Assembly: GCA_045110285.1 (NCBI GenBank)
Contig: JBGCGA010000047.1
Location: 10,739 to 74,738 of the forward strand
From: Putridiphycobacter sp045110285
GTDB lineage: Bacteria; Bacteroidota; Bacteroidia; Flavobacteriales_D; Crocinitomicaceae
Length of the DNA: 64,000 bases
Direction: 5' to 3'
The position numbers and the translations under genes were made by a program. Shown piece after piece: positions 16,051-25,086 of this stretch; position 1 is the first letter of the stretch; each line of letters begins with the position of its first letter. The notes beneath the pieces are model-generated. The model worked only from the letters and a program-made list of their open reading frames with translations. It was not told the DNA's origin and did no database searches.

Positions 16051-18399
16051 TTAATCAACTGAGGAAGCCTCATTCTTACGCTTCTTCTTCCTTCTCCTCA
16101 AAACAATTACCGCAAAAAGAAGCAGAACCACAACACCTCCAGAAATTGCATAAATCATTTGCCATTTATTTCGGTCTGCTTCATCTGCTTTCCATCTAGC
16201 AACCGCTTCAGTATAGCTGGGGTTTGGCATTAAAGGGCTAGGGTTTTGAACCATCCAATTGTCAGTTGAATTATGAGCTGAATCAGGAATAACTAGAGCA
16301 ATTGTAAAAGCGGAATCAATTTGAGAATAGCTAGTGTCATAAGTCATATAATCTACAACACGTCCTTCATAATCATATAGTTTAATAAACTCTCCTTTTT
16401 TAGATAATCCAAAATTTAAGCTATCAATCATTTTACTCACTTCCAGATCAAATACTCTTATTAAGTTCTGCTTCTGCCTGCAAATTAGCATATAGCTATC
16501 TGGCTGAATTGTACCTTCCTCAATCTTAATCCCTTTTTTATATGTTTTGTCTGTTATTACCCAACCAGCAACATTTACTTCATCAACTCCCATATTGTAA
16601 AGCTCAATCCAATCACCTGTTGAATCTAAATCAACTTGGTTAAAACTAACTTCATTTATAATGATTTGATGCTGATGTCTGCTTGAATCTTTCGGTTTAA
16701 TAATTGGTTCAAAATACACATTAGAAGATGGTAAAAAGGTAATTTTTTCTGTAGTTTCCGACCTGCCTTTCCAGCCTATTAATTCATAATCGTGTTTAGG
16801 ATTGGCCTTTATTTTTTGTGGAATTTGCGTAAAATACTGACCTTTAAAATCAGCCTTAATGTCAATACTATTCAGCTTAATGTTGCAAAGGTCTTCTGAT
16901 GGCAATTTAACAGACACTTCAATTAAAGTATCTAACCCAAATTTTTCATCTATATGTTTATATAAGTGCTCCGGTCTTTTCTGGACAAACTTGCGGACAA
17001 TATCAAGGTTTTTTTTCCAGTTTTCCACAGTTGCTCCCCAACGTTTTTGGTGGTATGGAATTTCAGGCTCTATTCTTTTGGCCATTTTGTTGAATAAGGC
17101 CAAAGCAGTGTCCGAATGAAAGCAAGTGTTTAGATAGTCGCAAAAAGTATTGATGTATTGATGTTCTATTTTTTTGTTTTTCAGAATGGTTCTGATAATA
17201 AAAGTTGACCATGCGGGGTTTGGCCATACCTCATTGCTTGCAGTTGTAAACTTCTTTAATGTATTGGACGCATACCCCGTTTTATCGTCATTAGAAAGAC
17301 CCATGTCTAAATCATAAAATATCCACCGCCATTTTGCCTTTGGCTTTCGCTCTCGAAAATATCGAATATTTCCACCAGCATCTTTATTATCAGAATACAC
17401 CTCAGATATATTATATCTGATATAATCGTGGATATTCATGAATTTAGAAAGCGAATCGGCAATAAAATGATCCGTTAAATCATTACTTCTTAGGAATGCT
17501 CTTAGAAACTTATAATTCTTCGAAAAGCCATGTCTTTTGACACCATTATGCCTAAGTATATCTACTTTGTCTTTATCGACTTGAAAATTATCTTTGAGGT
17601 AATGCTCACTTATTTTTTCACGTAAATTTTGTATTCCCCAATATTTGCCATTAAGGAATACAATAGCAGGTTCATAAGCTTGGATAGCAACACCGGTTGG
17701 TTTTGCCAATTGAGTCATAAAAGCATCTCGTAAATGTGTTCTCTTAAAATCTCCTCCGGAATTTCTTATGATAAACGACTTATATTTTTTTGTTTTCCGC
17801 TCCTTAAATATGCGATAGTCAAACCTTTTTTTTCCATACTTAGATCGAGCAATAATAGCCAGGGACTTTTGAGGAAGCATTCGGCTGTAGCCACCAAAAA
17901 GACTCATTCCAGCTAACTGATTAAAACATCTTTTTCCAGTAGGGGTATACATTTCAATATTACATTCATATTCCCAAGACTTCCAAAAATTAGCGCCGTA
18001 ATAAGGCATTGTAGAATCAGCACAACAGCCTTTCTCATAAATTCCTTTTCCGTAACTCCAAAAATTATCAGGGTTTGAAACCACAGAAATGATGGGTAAT
18101 GAAAACTCACGACCAGTAAAATAAGATTGAGTATTCACTTTCGATCGCTTTCCATTAATGTAAGTTATAGCCCTTAAAACAAGTACATCTTTCACTAATA
18201 TAGAATCAGTATAAAGTAATGACTGACTATTTGGAATCGAACCATCAATTGTATAGTAAATAGCTGTATTGCTATCTGTTACCATATTGACATATAATGG
18301 TTTTTTAAATATACCACCTTTTGGACTCAACTTCACCTCCTTACCTAACAAAGCCAATGGCAAAACAAATTGAATAAATAAGAATGTGACCTTTCTCAT
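16051..18399 (-). CDS. CotH-family protein with chitobiase-like and lamin-tail domains and a C-terminal membrane anchor
   Basis: Exported protein of 782 residues. In order: signal peptide; a chitobiase/hexosaminidase C-terminal-like domain at about 20-90 (YYTIDGSIPN); a CotH kinase-like domain at about 100-480 (FIIRNSGGDFKRTHLRDA, WRWIFYDLDMGL); a lamin-tail domain at about 590-720 (IIINEVSFNQ, GDWIELYNMG); and a C-terminal membrane helix followed by RRRKKKRK. CotH proteins are atypical protein kinases in spore coats; the bacterial surface role here is unknown. It has no T9SS tail, unlike many Bacteroidota lamin-tail proteins. I chose the ATG at 18399; the TTG at 18408 sits inside the -7 element. 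Confidence 0.88.
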   Translation of the reverse strand: MRKVTFLFIQFVLPLALLGKEVKLSPKGGIFKKPLYVNMVTDSNTAIYYTIDGSIPNSQSLLYTDSILVKDVLVLRAITYINGKRSKVNTQSYFTGREFSLPIISVVSNPDNFWSYGKGIYEKGCCADSTMPYYGANFWKSWEYECNIEMYTPTGKRCFNQLAGMSLFGGYSRMLPQKSLAIIARSKYGKKRFDYRIFKERKTKKYKSFIIRNSGGDFKRTHLRDAFMTQLAKPTGVAIQAYEPAIVFLNGKYWGIQNLREKISEHYLKDNFQVDKDKVDILRHNGVKRHGFSKNYKFLRAFLRSNDLTDHFIADSLSKFMNIHDYIRYNISEVYSDNKDAGGNIRYFRERKPKAKWRWIFYDLDMGLSNDDKTGYASNTLKKFTTASNEVWPNPAWSTFIIRTILKNKKIEHQYINTFCDYLNTCFHSDTALALFNKMAKRIEPEIPYHQKRWGATVENWKKNLDIVRKFVQKRPEHLYKHIDEKFGLDTLIEVSVKLPSEDLCNIKLNSIDIKADFKGQYFTQIPQKIKANPKHDYELIGWKGRSETTEKITFLPSSNVYFEPIIKPKDSSRHQHQIIINEVSFNQVDLDSTGDWIELYNMGVDEVNVAGWVITDKTYKKGIKIEEGTIQPDSYMLICRQKQNLIRVFDLEVSKMIDSLNFGLSKKGEFIKLYDYEGRVVDYMTYDTSYSQIDSAFTIALVIPDSAHNSTDNWMVQNPSPLMPNPSYTEAVARWKADEADRNKWQMIYAISGGVVVLLLFAVIVLRRRKKKRKNEASSVD

Positions 18400-18405
18400 G
18401 CTGTT

Positions 18406-18413
18406 CAAAAGTA
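18406..18413 (-). promoter_or_regulatory. -7 element for the CotH gene
   Basis: On the minus strand TACTTTTG, 6 bases before the ATG at 18399. This gives a very short leader and shows that the TTG at 18408 is not the start. Confidence 0.5.
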
Positions 18414-18420
18414 TTGACTA

Positions 18421-18480
18421 ATACCGACACTTGTGCACATAGCGGTATGCTAATTATTAAGTGCGAATACTTAATAATTA
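18421..18480. promoter_or_regulatory. two inverted repeats between divergent promoters
   Basis: ATACCG (18421-18426) and CGGTAT (18443-18448) flank the palindrome TGTGCACA (18432-18439). Next to them is a perfect 12-6-12 inverted repeat, TAATTATTAAGT (18451-18462) and ACTTAATAATTA (18469-18480). The block lies exactly between the minus-strand -7 at 18406 and the plus-strand -7 at 18504, so it could bind a regulator of both genes. Confidence 0.45.
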
Positions 18481-18503
18481 TTCGATAAACGCCAGTCAAA
18501 CGC

Positions 18504-18511
18504 TATATTTG
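18504..18511 (+). promoter_or_regulatory. -7 element for the small membrane protein
   Basis: TATATTTG, 14 bases before the ATG at 18526. Confidence 0.6.
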
Positions 18512-18525
18512 TTAAAATAATTTAC

Positions 18526-18762
18526 ATGTTCGACATAACTGGAATTGATGTTTTAGGCTATTCTGCTTCAATAGTGCTACTCATCTCATTTATGATGAAA
18601 AAAGTAACCACATTAAGACTAATCAATTCGCTAGGCTGTGTTCTTTTTGCCATTTGGGGTGTTTTAATCACTAAATGGCCAGTGGTTATAACCAATGTGA
18701 GTATTATATTCATAAATATCTACTATTTATGGAAGGTTAGCCGTCAAAAAAAACAAAATTAG
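18526..18762 (+). CDS. small membrane protein, YgjV/SemiSWEET-like
   Basis: A 78-residue, very hydrophobic protein with three predicted helices (about 8-25, 32-47, 49-68). The pattern GYSASIVLLISFMMKKVTTL, followed by RLINSLGCVLFAIWG, then WPVVITN and a basic tail, resembles small three-helix PQ-loop/SemiSWEET or YgjV-type proteins that work as dimers. The transported substrate, if any, is unknown. It is monocistronic; the next gene has its own regulated promoter. Confidence 0.7.
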   Translation: MFDITGIDVLGYSASIVLLISFMMKKVTTLRLINSLGCVLFAIWGVLITKWPVVITNVSIIFINIYYLWKVSRQKKQN

Positions 18763-18823
18763 CGAGGCTGATGATAGTCTGACGAATGACATTTATCATT
18801 TTTCTAAAAAATTTGCAGGATCC

Positions 18824-18846
18824 TTATTTAGATTAAATCTAAATAA
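18824..18846. promoter_or_regulatory. operator 1: perfect 11-1-11 palindrome
   Basis: TTATTTAGATT, A, AATCTAAATAA: a perfect 23-bp palindrome. Its centre (18835) is 14 bases upstream of the -7 element, where it would block RNA polymerase. Size and composition fit a Fur- or DtxR-family metal regulator (inference). Confidence 0.75.
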
Positions 18847-18848
18847 TA

Positions 18849-18856
18849 TATATTTG
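18849..18856 (+). promoter_or_regulatory. -7 element of the imelysin/TonB cluster
   Basis: TATATTTG lies between the two palindromic operators. The start region just after it contains GCGC-ATTAAA-GCGC (18856-18869), which could form a small hairpin. Confidence 0.65.
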
Positions 18857-18869
18857 CGCATTAAAGCGC

Positions 18870-18892
18870 TTATTTAGATTAATTATAAATAA
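18870..18892. promoter_or_regulatory. operator 2: imperfect copy of operator 1
   Basis: TTATTTAGATT, A, ATTATAAATAA: the left arm is identical to operator 1 and the right arm matches at 9 of 11 positions. It lies between the -7 element and the ATG at 18899, so with operator 1 it brackets the transcription start. Confidence 0.65.
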
Positions 18893-18898
18893 AAAACA

Positions 18899-20128
18899 AT
18901 GAAACTACAATCATTTATCCTATTGGTAGGAGCTACCATCATTACCACAACAAGCTGTAGAAAAGAAGGTTGTACAGATGAGACAGCTACAAACTATTCA
19001 GAAGAAGCCAAAAAAGATGACGGTTCTTGCCAGTACGAAATAGATAATTCAATTCCAGTACCAAGTACTTATGCTTTTACAAGAAAAGGCAAATCAACAG
19101 TTAGTTTTTCTGGTCAAACCCAGCGTTTAGAAATGCTAGCAGAAATGACAAATTACTTGAAAACGGCAAACACAGCAGGTGTATCAGTGGACGCGCAATT
19201 ACTAAAAGACATGTTTGCTAACAACGGCCACATTTGGACAGATTCAGATAATTTAGGACTAACAGGATCATCAAAACAACTAAAAAGTAAAACAGCATAT
19301 GGTGTAGCAGGTGGATCACCTGACGCTTCAGTTCAAGCAATTTTTGAGTCATATATGGATGAAATAGCTATAATAAGCGCAACAACAGTTAGTGGAACGG
19401 AAGATGGCGCTCCAGGAGTGGCAGGGATTTGGCCAAATGATGGTGTCAAAGGGCCTTATTTAATGAATGGAAACGGAATGGAACATGTTCAATTAATTGA
19501 AAAAGGGTTGATGTGTGCCGTATTCATGAGTCAAATGACTGTTAACTATTTAGGGGCAATTAATGAGGATGACAATACAGACATGTCAGATTCAGCAGCT
19601 GGTAAATACTACACACAAATGGAGCACCATTGGGATGAGGCTTTCGGGTATTTTACATCAGCAATCGATTTTCCGAATAACGGGACAGACCGTTTTTGGG
19701 GAAAATATGCTTCAGGCAGAGAGGATATCATACAGTCTAGTACCAAAATAATGGACGCATTTTTAAAAGGAAGAACCGCCATAGTAAATAAAGACTATAC
19801 CGCAAGAGATGCCCAAGTAATTATCATTAATGATGAAATTGAAAGGGTTTCTGCAGGAACTGCTATTCATTATTTGAATGAAGCCAAAACTAATATTACA
19901 AACCCAACTACAAGAAATCATGTCTTATCTGAAGCATATGCTTTCCTAAGCGGATTAAAATACGGTTACAATGCCATCAACAATAAAGGAATGAATACTA
20001 TTGAAATTCAAAATGCACTGAATTTTATTGGTACGGATTTTAATGTTGTTACAGTTGCAAACATTAATTCTTGCATTGACTTAATTGCATCAAAAACTGG
20101 ATTGGTGTCAGTAAAATCTCAACTTTAA
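18899..20128 (+). CDS. DUF4856 lipoprotein
   Basis: A 409-residue lipoprotein of the DUF4856 family, first gene of a probable metal-uptake cluster. The lipobox is TTSC (Cys20). The module GCTDETATNYSEEAKKDDGS at 24-43 is followed by CQYE. A mostly helical domain covers about 55-409, with segments such as QRLEMLAEMTNYLKTA and MEHHWDEAFGYFTSAIDFP. DUF4856 proteins are found beside imelysins in Bacteroidota and share a helical character; a role in surface iron binding is inferred from context, not shown. It is separated from the imelysin gene by 50 bases. Confidence 0.87.
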   Translation: MKLQSFILLVGATIITTTSCRKEGCTDETATNYSEEAKKDDGSCQYEIDNSIPVPSTYAFTRKGKSTVSFSGQTQRLEMLAEMTNYLKTANTAGVSVDAQLLKDMFANNGHIWTDSDNLGLTGSSKQLKSKTAYGVAGGSPDASVQAIFESYMDEIAIISATTVSGTEDGAPGVAGIWPNDGVKGPYLMNGNGMEHVQLIEKGLMCAVFMSQMTVNYLGAINEDDNTDMSDSAAGKYYTQMEHHWDEAFGYFTSAIDFPNNGTDRFWGKYASGREDIIQSSTKIMDAFLKGRTAIVNKDYTARDAQVIIINDEIERVSAGTAIHYLNEAKTNITNPTTRNHVLSEAYAFLSGLKYGYNAINNKGMNTIEIQNALNFIGTDFNVVTVANINSCIDLIASKTGLVSVKSQL

Positions 20129-20178
20129 TAATACTAGCGGCTAATATTAAAAACTAGCTGCTCTTTTTACTCTGGTAT

Positions 20179-21297
20179 ATGAAAACATTTAAGAACATCT
20201 TCACCTTACTTTTTGTTTTGGCCATTATTGCTTGCAAAAAGAAAAAAGAGACAGAAGTCTGTTCAACTATAGAATTTGACAGACAAGAAATGGTTAGTCA
20301 TTTAACTAGTCAATATATCATTCCGGCTTATGAAGCTTATGACAATAGCTTAGCTACCATGCAGAATGCCATTGACATTTTTCTTCAAGAACCTTCTATT
20401 GCAGGCCTTAACCAGTCAAGAGCTGCATGGTTACAAGCAGCTGCATTTTGGCAAAATGTTGCCTTTTTGGAATTTGGTCCTGCTGAAAATATAGGTTTTA
20501 GAGGCCAAACCAACATTTACCCAATTGATACAAATCAAATTATTGCCAATAAAGCAGAAGGAGCTTACAACTTAGAAATACCAGCAAATTACAAAGCAAA
20601 AGGCCTGCAAGCTGTTGACTATCTTCTTAATTTACCTCAAGAAACTGACTCTTCCATTATTAGTTATTATACTGATAGTGTTCCTAATATCATATACCTA
20701 AAAGAGATAATAACAGACTTAAGGGCAAACGCGCAAAAAGTTGCAGAAGGGTGGACCTCTACTAGTGAGAGTTTTATTAAGAACACAGCAGATAATGCAC
20801 AGGGTAGTGCGGTAAGTAACATGGTAAATGCTCTCAGTGCACATTACGAAACATTTGTAAGAAAAGGAAAAGTTGGCTTACCAGTAGGCATATTTAATGG
20901 GTTTACGCAAACACCAATGCCCGGCCATGTAGAGGCACTATACTCTAGCGAATCTTTGTTTTTACTGAAGAAACAAATGCAAAGCATTCAAAACTTTATT
21001 AATGGCAAAGGGTTTACAACACATATAGAAGGAATGGGATTAAACAACTATATGGATTTTGTAAACGCTAAAAAAGGCACTCAAAACTTATCACAAGCCA
21101 TTAATTCACAAATTGATCTCATTCTTTCTGAAATCGAAAATATTAACACTGAACCATTAAGCAAAGCAGTAATCAACCAGCCTGTAGCTTGTATGGCACT
21201 TTACCAAAGTATGCAAAAACTGGTGCCAATGATCAAAGTAGATCTCACCTCAGCATTAGGGGTGCTTATTACCTATCAAGATAACGACGGAGATTAG
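20179..21297 (+). CDS. imelysin family lipoprotein
   Basis: A 372-residue member of the imelysin (ICMP/IrpA) family, which is tied to iron acquisition although its biochemical role is unsettled. It has lipobox IIAC (Cys19) and then the helical imelysin fold. The family GxHxxE motif is replaced by GLQAVDYLLN at 142-151 (His to Gln, Glu to Asp), a variation known in the superfamily. The AFLEFGPAENIGFRGQ segment near 95-110 is also characteristic. It lies between the DUF4856 and HTTM genes and would be expressed under the palindromic operators. Confidence 0.92.
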   Translation: MKTFKNIFTLLFVLAIIACKKKKETEVCSTIEFDRQEMVSHLTSQYIIPAYEAYDNSLATMQNAIDIFLQEPSIAGLNQSRAAWLQAAAFWQNVAFLEFGPAENIGFRGQTNIYPIDTNQIIANKAEGAYNLEIPANYKAKGLQAVDYLLNLPQETDSSIISYYTDSVPNIIYLKEIITDLRANAQKVAEGWTSTSESFIKNTADNAQGSAVSNMVNALSAHYETFVRKGKVGLPVGIFNGFTQTPMPGHVEALYSSESLFLLKKQMQSIQNFINGKGFTTHIEGMGLNNYMDFVNAKKGTQNLSQAINSQIDLILSEIENINTEPLSKAVINQPVACMALYQSMQKLVPMIKVDLTSALGVLITYQDNDGD

Positions 21298-21305
21298 TCT
21301 TTTAG

Positions 21306-22670
21306 ATGCAAGCACTTTCAAATCATTTACAAAAATATGTGAGTATTGCCCCCTTGGTAATATTTCGAATAATTTTTGGATTAATGGTTTTGTTTAGCAC
21401 TATGCGTTTCATGCTGAAAGGATGGGTTTATGACCTATATATTGCTCCAAAATTTTTTTTTACCTATTACGGTTTAGATTGGGTTGTTCCTTTTTCAAAA
21501 TACGGAATGTACACAGTATTCGTATTGATGCTAGTTTCTGCAATCGGAATTATTTTAGGCTACTTTTATAAACTCAGTACCATTACATTTTTTCTTCTTT
21601 TCACTTATGTAGAATTATTAGATAAAACAAATTACTTAAACCACTACTACTTTGTTAGCCTTGTTTCTTTTCTACTAATTATTGTTCCTGCTGGTAATCA
21701 TTTCTCGCTAGATGTATTTTATAAGCGCACTAAAAAAATCTTAGAGGTACCCAATTGGACTATCGACATATTTAAATTTCAAGTAGGAGTAGTGTACTTT
21801 TTTGCAGGGGTAGCTAAACTAAATTACCATTGGCTAATTGAAGCACAACCATTGACAAATTGGTTAAAACATCAAACAGACTTGCCTGCGATTGGTGCTC
21901 TCCTAAAATATAAATTCACAGCTTTTGCTTTTGCTTGGGGAGGCGCTTTATACGACTTAACTATTCCCTTTCTTTTACTTTCTTCAAGATACAGATTACT
22001 GGGCTATTTTTTAGTGGTAGTTTTTCATACACTAACTGCCGTTATGTTTCCCATTGGGGTTTTTCCCTATGTTATGATTGGTAGCACTCTCATTTTCTTC
22101 TCATCCAATTTTCATCAAAAGTGTCTTGATTACTTATCTGACTGGTTTAAGAATACTAATAACCAATCAAACAGTTCAGTATCGAAATATCAATATTCTC
22201 CCCCCCTTAAGTCACTTCTAATACTTTTTGTTATTATTCAGCTTGCTCTGCCATTTAGATATTTATTATACCCAGGAAAGTTATTTTGGACTGAGCAAGG
22301 TTACCGATTCAGTTGGCGAGTAATGTTGATTGAAAAAGTAGGGTACGCTCAATTTAGCATCAAAGATAAATCTATAGACGGTGAATTGATAGTTGATAAT
22401 TCAACATACTTAACACCACAGCAGGAAAAAATGATGGCTACGCAGCCTGATATGATTTTGCAATACGCCCATTATTTAAAAGCCACTTTTAAAGACAGTA
22501 CTTGGCAAGAAAATAATACAACAATTGCAATTACTAACCCTGTCATTACTGTAGATAGTAAGGTGGTTTTGTTCAATCAAGGAAGCAGAACCTTTATTAA
22601 TCCGACTACTAACCTAGCTGAATTAAAAAGAGGTTGGCATTCAAAAAACTGGATTTTGGCATATGAATAA
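21306..22670 (+). CDS. HTTM (gamma-carboxylase-like) membrane protein
   Basis: A 454-residue integral membrane protein of the HTTM family, which includes vitamin K-dependent gamma-glutamyl carboxylase. About eight helices lie in residues 1-325, with LVIFRIIFGLMVLFSTMRF at the N-terminus and FQVGVVYFFAGVAKLNYHW near 155-175. A soluble C-terminal part follows (about 335-454). Bacterial HTTM proteins are found in iron-related clusters, and their substrate is unknown. It starts 8 bases after the imelysin gene and overlaps the TonB receptor gene by 8 bases, so co-expression is certain enough to suggest a shared process. Confidence 0.9.
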   Translation: MQALSNHLQKYVSIAPLVIFRIIFGLMVLFSTMRFMLKGWVYDLYIAPKFFFTYYGLDWVVPFSKYGMYTVFVLMLVSAIGIILGYFYKLSTITFFLLFTYVELLDKTNYLNHYYFVSLVSFLLIIVPAGNHFSLDVFYKRTKKILEVPNWTIDIFKFQVGVVYFFAGVAKLNYHWLIEAQPLTNWLKHQTDLPAIGALLKYKFTAFAFAWGGALYDLTIPFLLLSSRYRLLGYFLVVVFHTLTAVMFPIGVFPYVMIGSTLIFFSSNFHQKCLDYLSDWFKNTNNQSNSSVSKYQYSPPLKSLLILFVIIQLALPFRYLLYPGKLFWTEQGYRFSWRVMLIEKVGYAQFSIKDKSIDGELIVDNSTYLTPQQEKMMATQPDMILQYAHYLKATFKDSTWQENNTTIAITNPVITVDSKVVLFNQGSRTFINPTTNLAELKRGWHSKNWILAYE

Positions 22671-25086
22671 GTTAATTTTTATATCGCTCATTCTAATTTC
22701 ATTCTGTTCTCAAGGACAGAAGACAGGAACCATTTTTGGAACCATTATTAATGCTACAACAAGGGAACTAGTGCCTTTTGCAAAAGTATCAATTCAAACC
22801 GTCAATAAAATAATTAGGGCGGACACAAAGGCAGAGTTTAAATTAGACAACTTACCATATGGTATTTATGACCTAGAAATAACATCCATTGCTTTTGACA
22901 CTTTGAAAGCGATCTTCCAAATAACACAGGATAGCAACTACTATACTTTTAAATTAGAGCCCAACTCTCAGGTTCTTAAAACCATATATATTGACGACCC
23001 ATATAAAAGTGAAACCGGTACTATCCGTAAAATGAGGCCTATTGAAGGTGTTTTACTCAGCAAAGGAAAAAAAACTGAGGTCATTACTTTAGAAAGAATG
23101 AATACAAATAAATCGGCAAATATTGGCAGGCAAATTTATGCTCAAATTCCGGGACTTAATATATGGGAAAGTGATGGAGCAGGGATTCAATTAGGCATAG
23201 GCGGAAGGGGACTTAGTCCCACTAGAACAAGCAATTTTAACACCAGACAAAATGGATATGACATTAGCGCAGATGCCTTAGGTTACCCCGAAAGCTATTA
23301 TACACCTCCAACCGAAGCAGTAAAAGAAATTCAATTAATCAGAGGTGCAGCATCCTTACAATTTGGAACACAATTCGGAGGATTACTCAATTTTGTAATG
23401 AAAAAAGGACCAGAAAATAATCCTTTTGAATTGGTGGCACGCCACACTGTTGGATCTTTTGGACTAAACAGCTCATTTATTAGCCTTGGTGGTTCAAAAA
23501 ATACTTGGAATTACTATGGCTATTACCAGTATAAATTTGGAAATGACTGGCGTCCGTTTTCAGCTTTTAAAGTTCATAGCGCTGGCTTCCAGGTTGAAAA
23601 GTATTTAACAGATCAATCACGAATTAACATTGAGCTGACCAAAATGTACTATTTAGCTCAGCAACCAGGTGGCTTAACAGACAGCCAGTTTAACAATGAC
23701 CCTACCACAGTTAATAGAGAACGAAATTGGTTTGAAGTAGATTGGAACCTTGCGGCCTTAAACTACGACTACGAATTCAATAGCAGAACTAGATTCAACA
23801 CACGATTTTTTGGACTGCTAGCCTCAAGAAAGGCAACTGGATTTTTAGGCCAAATTAATAGAGTTGATCCAATAGAGGAACGAAATTTAATTTCGGGCCT
23901 GTTCAAGAATTACGGAAACGAAACTCGCTTCTTACAAATTTATGATGTCAAAGAAATGGCTTGGGCCTATTTAGTAGGTTTCCGATATTATAGAGGCTAT
24001 AATCAAAGCCAACAAGGCAACACTTCAGCTGGAAGGTTGGCTGATTTCAACTTTATTAATAAAGATTTCATTGATGGTTCGCTGTATGAATTTCCCAGTG
24101 AGAATATTGCACTATTTGCTGAACATATTTTTAATTTATCTTCTCGTTTAAGTCTAACTCCTGGTATTCGATTTGAACATATTGAGACCATAGCTGACGG
24201 AAACTTTAGAAACACCATTTTTGATTTAGCAGGCAACACAGTTTTCGATACTTTAATTAGCGTAAATAAGCAAAATAACCGCTCGTTCATCATTGGTGGT
24301 TTAGGGTTGAACTTCAAGCTTAGTGATACATTAGAGTTTTACGCTAACTTTTCCCAAAACTACAGAAGTATCAATTTTACCGATATGCAAATAGTTAACC
24401 CTAATTTTAGAATTGACCCAAACCTGCAGGACGAGCGTGGATTTAACTTTGATATTGGCCTAAAGGGAGGTATAAAAAACAAATTAACTTATGATATTTC
24501 AGGCTTTGCTCTTCAATATAACAACAGAATTGGCACAACTATTCAAGAAGACACTTTACTTTTTAGCACATATCAGTATCGCACGAACATTTCAAAATCA
24601 ATTACTTTAGGAGTTGAAGCAATTATTGAATTTAACTTAATTGATTATTTTGTAAAAACAAATGATAAAGTTGACTTATTATTATTTATCAACGGGTCTT
24701 ATGTTAACGCACGCTATTATGGCTCGGAAGAAGCCGCCTTTAACAATAAATTAGTTGAGCTAGTACCACCTGTGTCATTAAAAACAGGTTTAACTTTTAG
24801 ACATAAGAAATTCTCCGCTTCATACCAATACTCATTTACAGATCAACAATTTAGTGATGCCACCAATTCACAAAGTCAAGCAAATGCAGTTAACGGAATC
24901 ATACCAAGTTATCAGATTATGGATTTATCTGTAAGATATCGATTTAATAAGTTTCAGGTTGAGTCAGGCCTAAATAACATACTAAATGAAACCTACTTTA
25001 CAAGAAGAGCAGTGGCTTATCCCGGACCCGGGATTATTCCGTCATCACCAAGAAATATTTATATTACTCTACAATTTAAACTTTAA
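22663..25086 (+). CDS. TonB-dependent receptor, FecA-like
   Basis: An 807-residue outer-membrane receptor. It has a signal peptide, a CarboxypepD_reg-like domain at about 20-100 (GTIFGTIINATTRELVPFAK), a plug at about 125-250 (IQLIRGAASLQFGTQFGG), and a 22-strand-type barrel ending in ITLQFKL with a terminal hydrophobic residue. The plug resembles Fe(III)-dicitrate receptors (FecA). Its position behind DUF4856, imelysin and HTTM genes supports iron or another metal as the cargo. The stop overlaps the convergent gene at 25083. Confidence 0.93.
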   Translation: MNKLIFISLILISFCSQGQKTGTIFGTIINATTRELVPFAKVSIQTVNKIIRADTKAEFKLDNLPYGIYDLEITSIAFDTLKAIFQITQDSNYYTFKLEPNSQVLKTIYIDDPYKSETGTIRKMRPIEGVLLSKGKKTEVITLERMNTNKSANIGRQIYAQIPGLNIWESDGAGIQLGIGGRGLSPTRTSNFNTRQNGYDISADALGYPESYYTPPTEAVKEIQLIRGAASLQFGTQFGGLLNFVMKKGPENNPFELVARHTVGSFGLNSSFISLGGSKNTWNYYGYYQYKFGNDWRPFSAFKVHSAGFQVEKYLTDQSRINIELTKMYYLAQQPGGLTDSQFNNDPTTVNRERNWFEVDWNLAALNYDYEFNSRTRFNTRFFGLLASRKATGFLGQINRVDPIEERNLISGLFKNYGNETRFLQIYDVKEMAWAYLVGFRYYRGYNQSQQGNTSAGRLADFNFINKDFIDGSLYEFPSENIALFAEHIFNLSSRLSLTPGIRFEHIETIADGNFRNTIFDLAGNTVFDTLISVNKQNNRSFIIGGLGLNFKLSDTLEFYANFSQNYRSINFTDMQIVNPNFRIDPNLQDERGFNFDIGLKGGIKNKLTYDISGFALQYNNRIGTTIQEDTLLFSTYQYRTNISKSITLGVEAIIEFNLIDYFVKTNDKVDLLLFINGSYVNARYYGSEEAAFNNKLVELVPPVSLKTGLTFRHKKFSASYQYSFTDQQFSDATNSQSQANAVNGIIPSYQIMDLSVRYRFNKFQVESGLNNILNETYFTRRAVAYPGPGIIPSSPRNIYITLQFKL

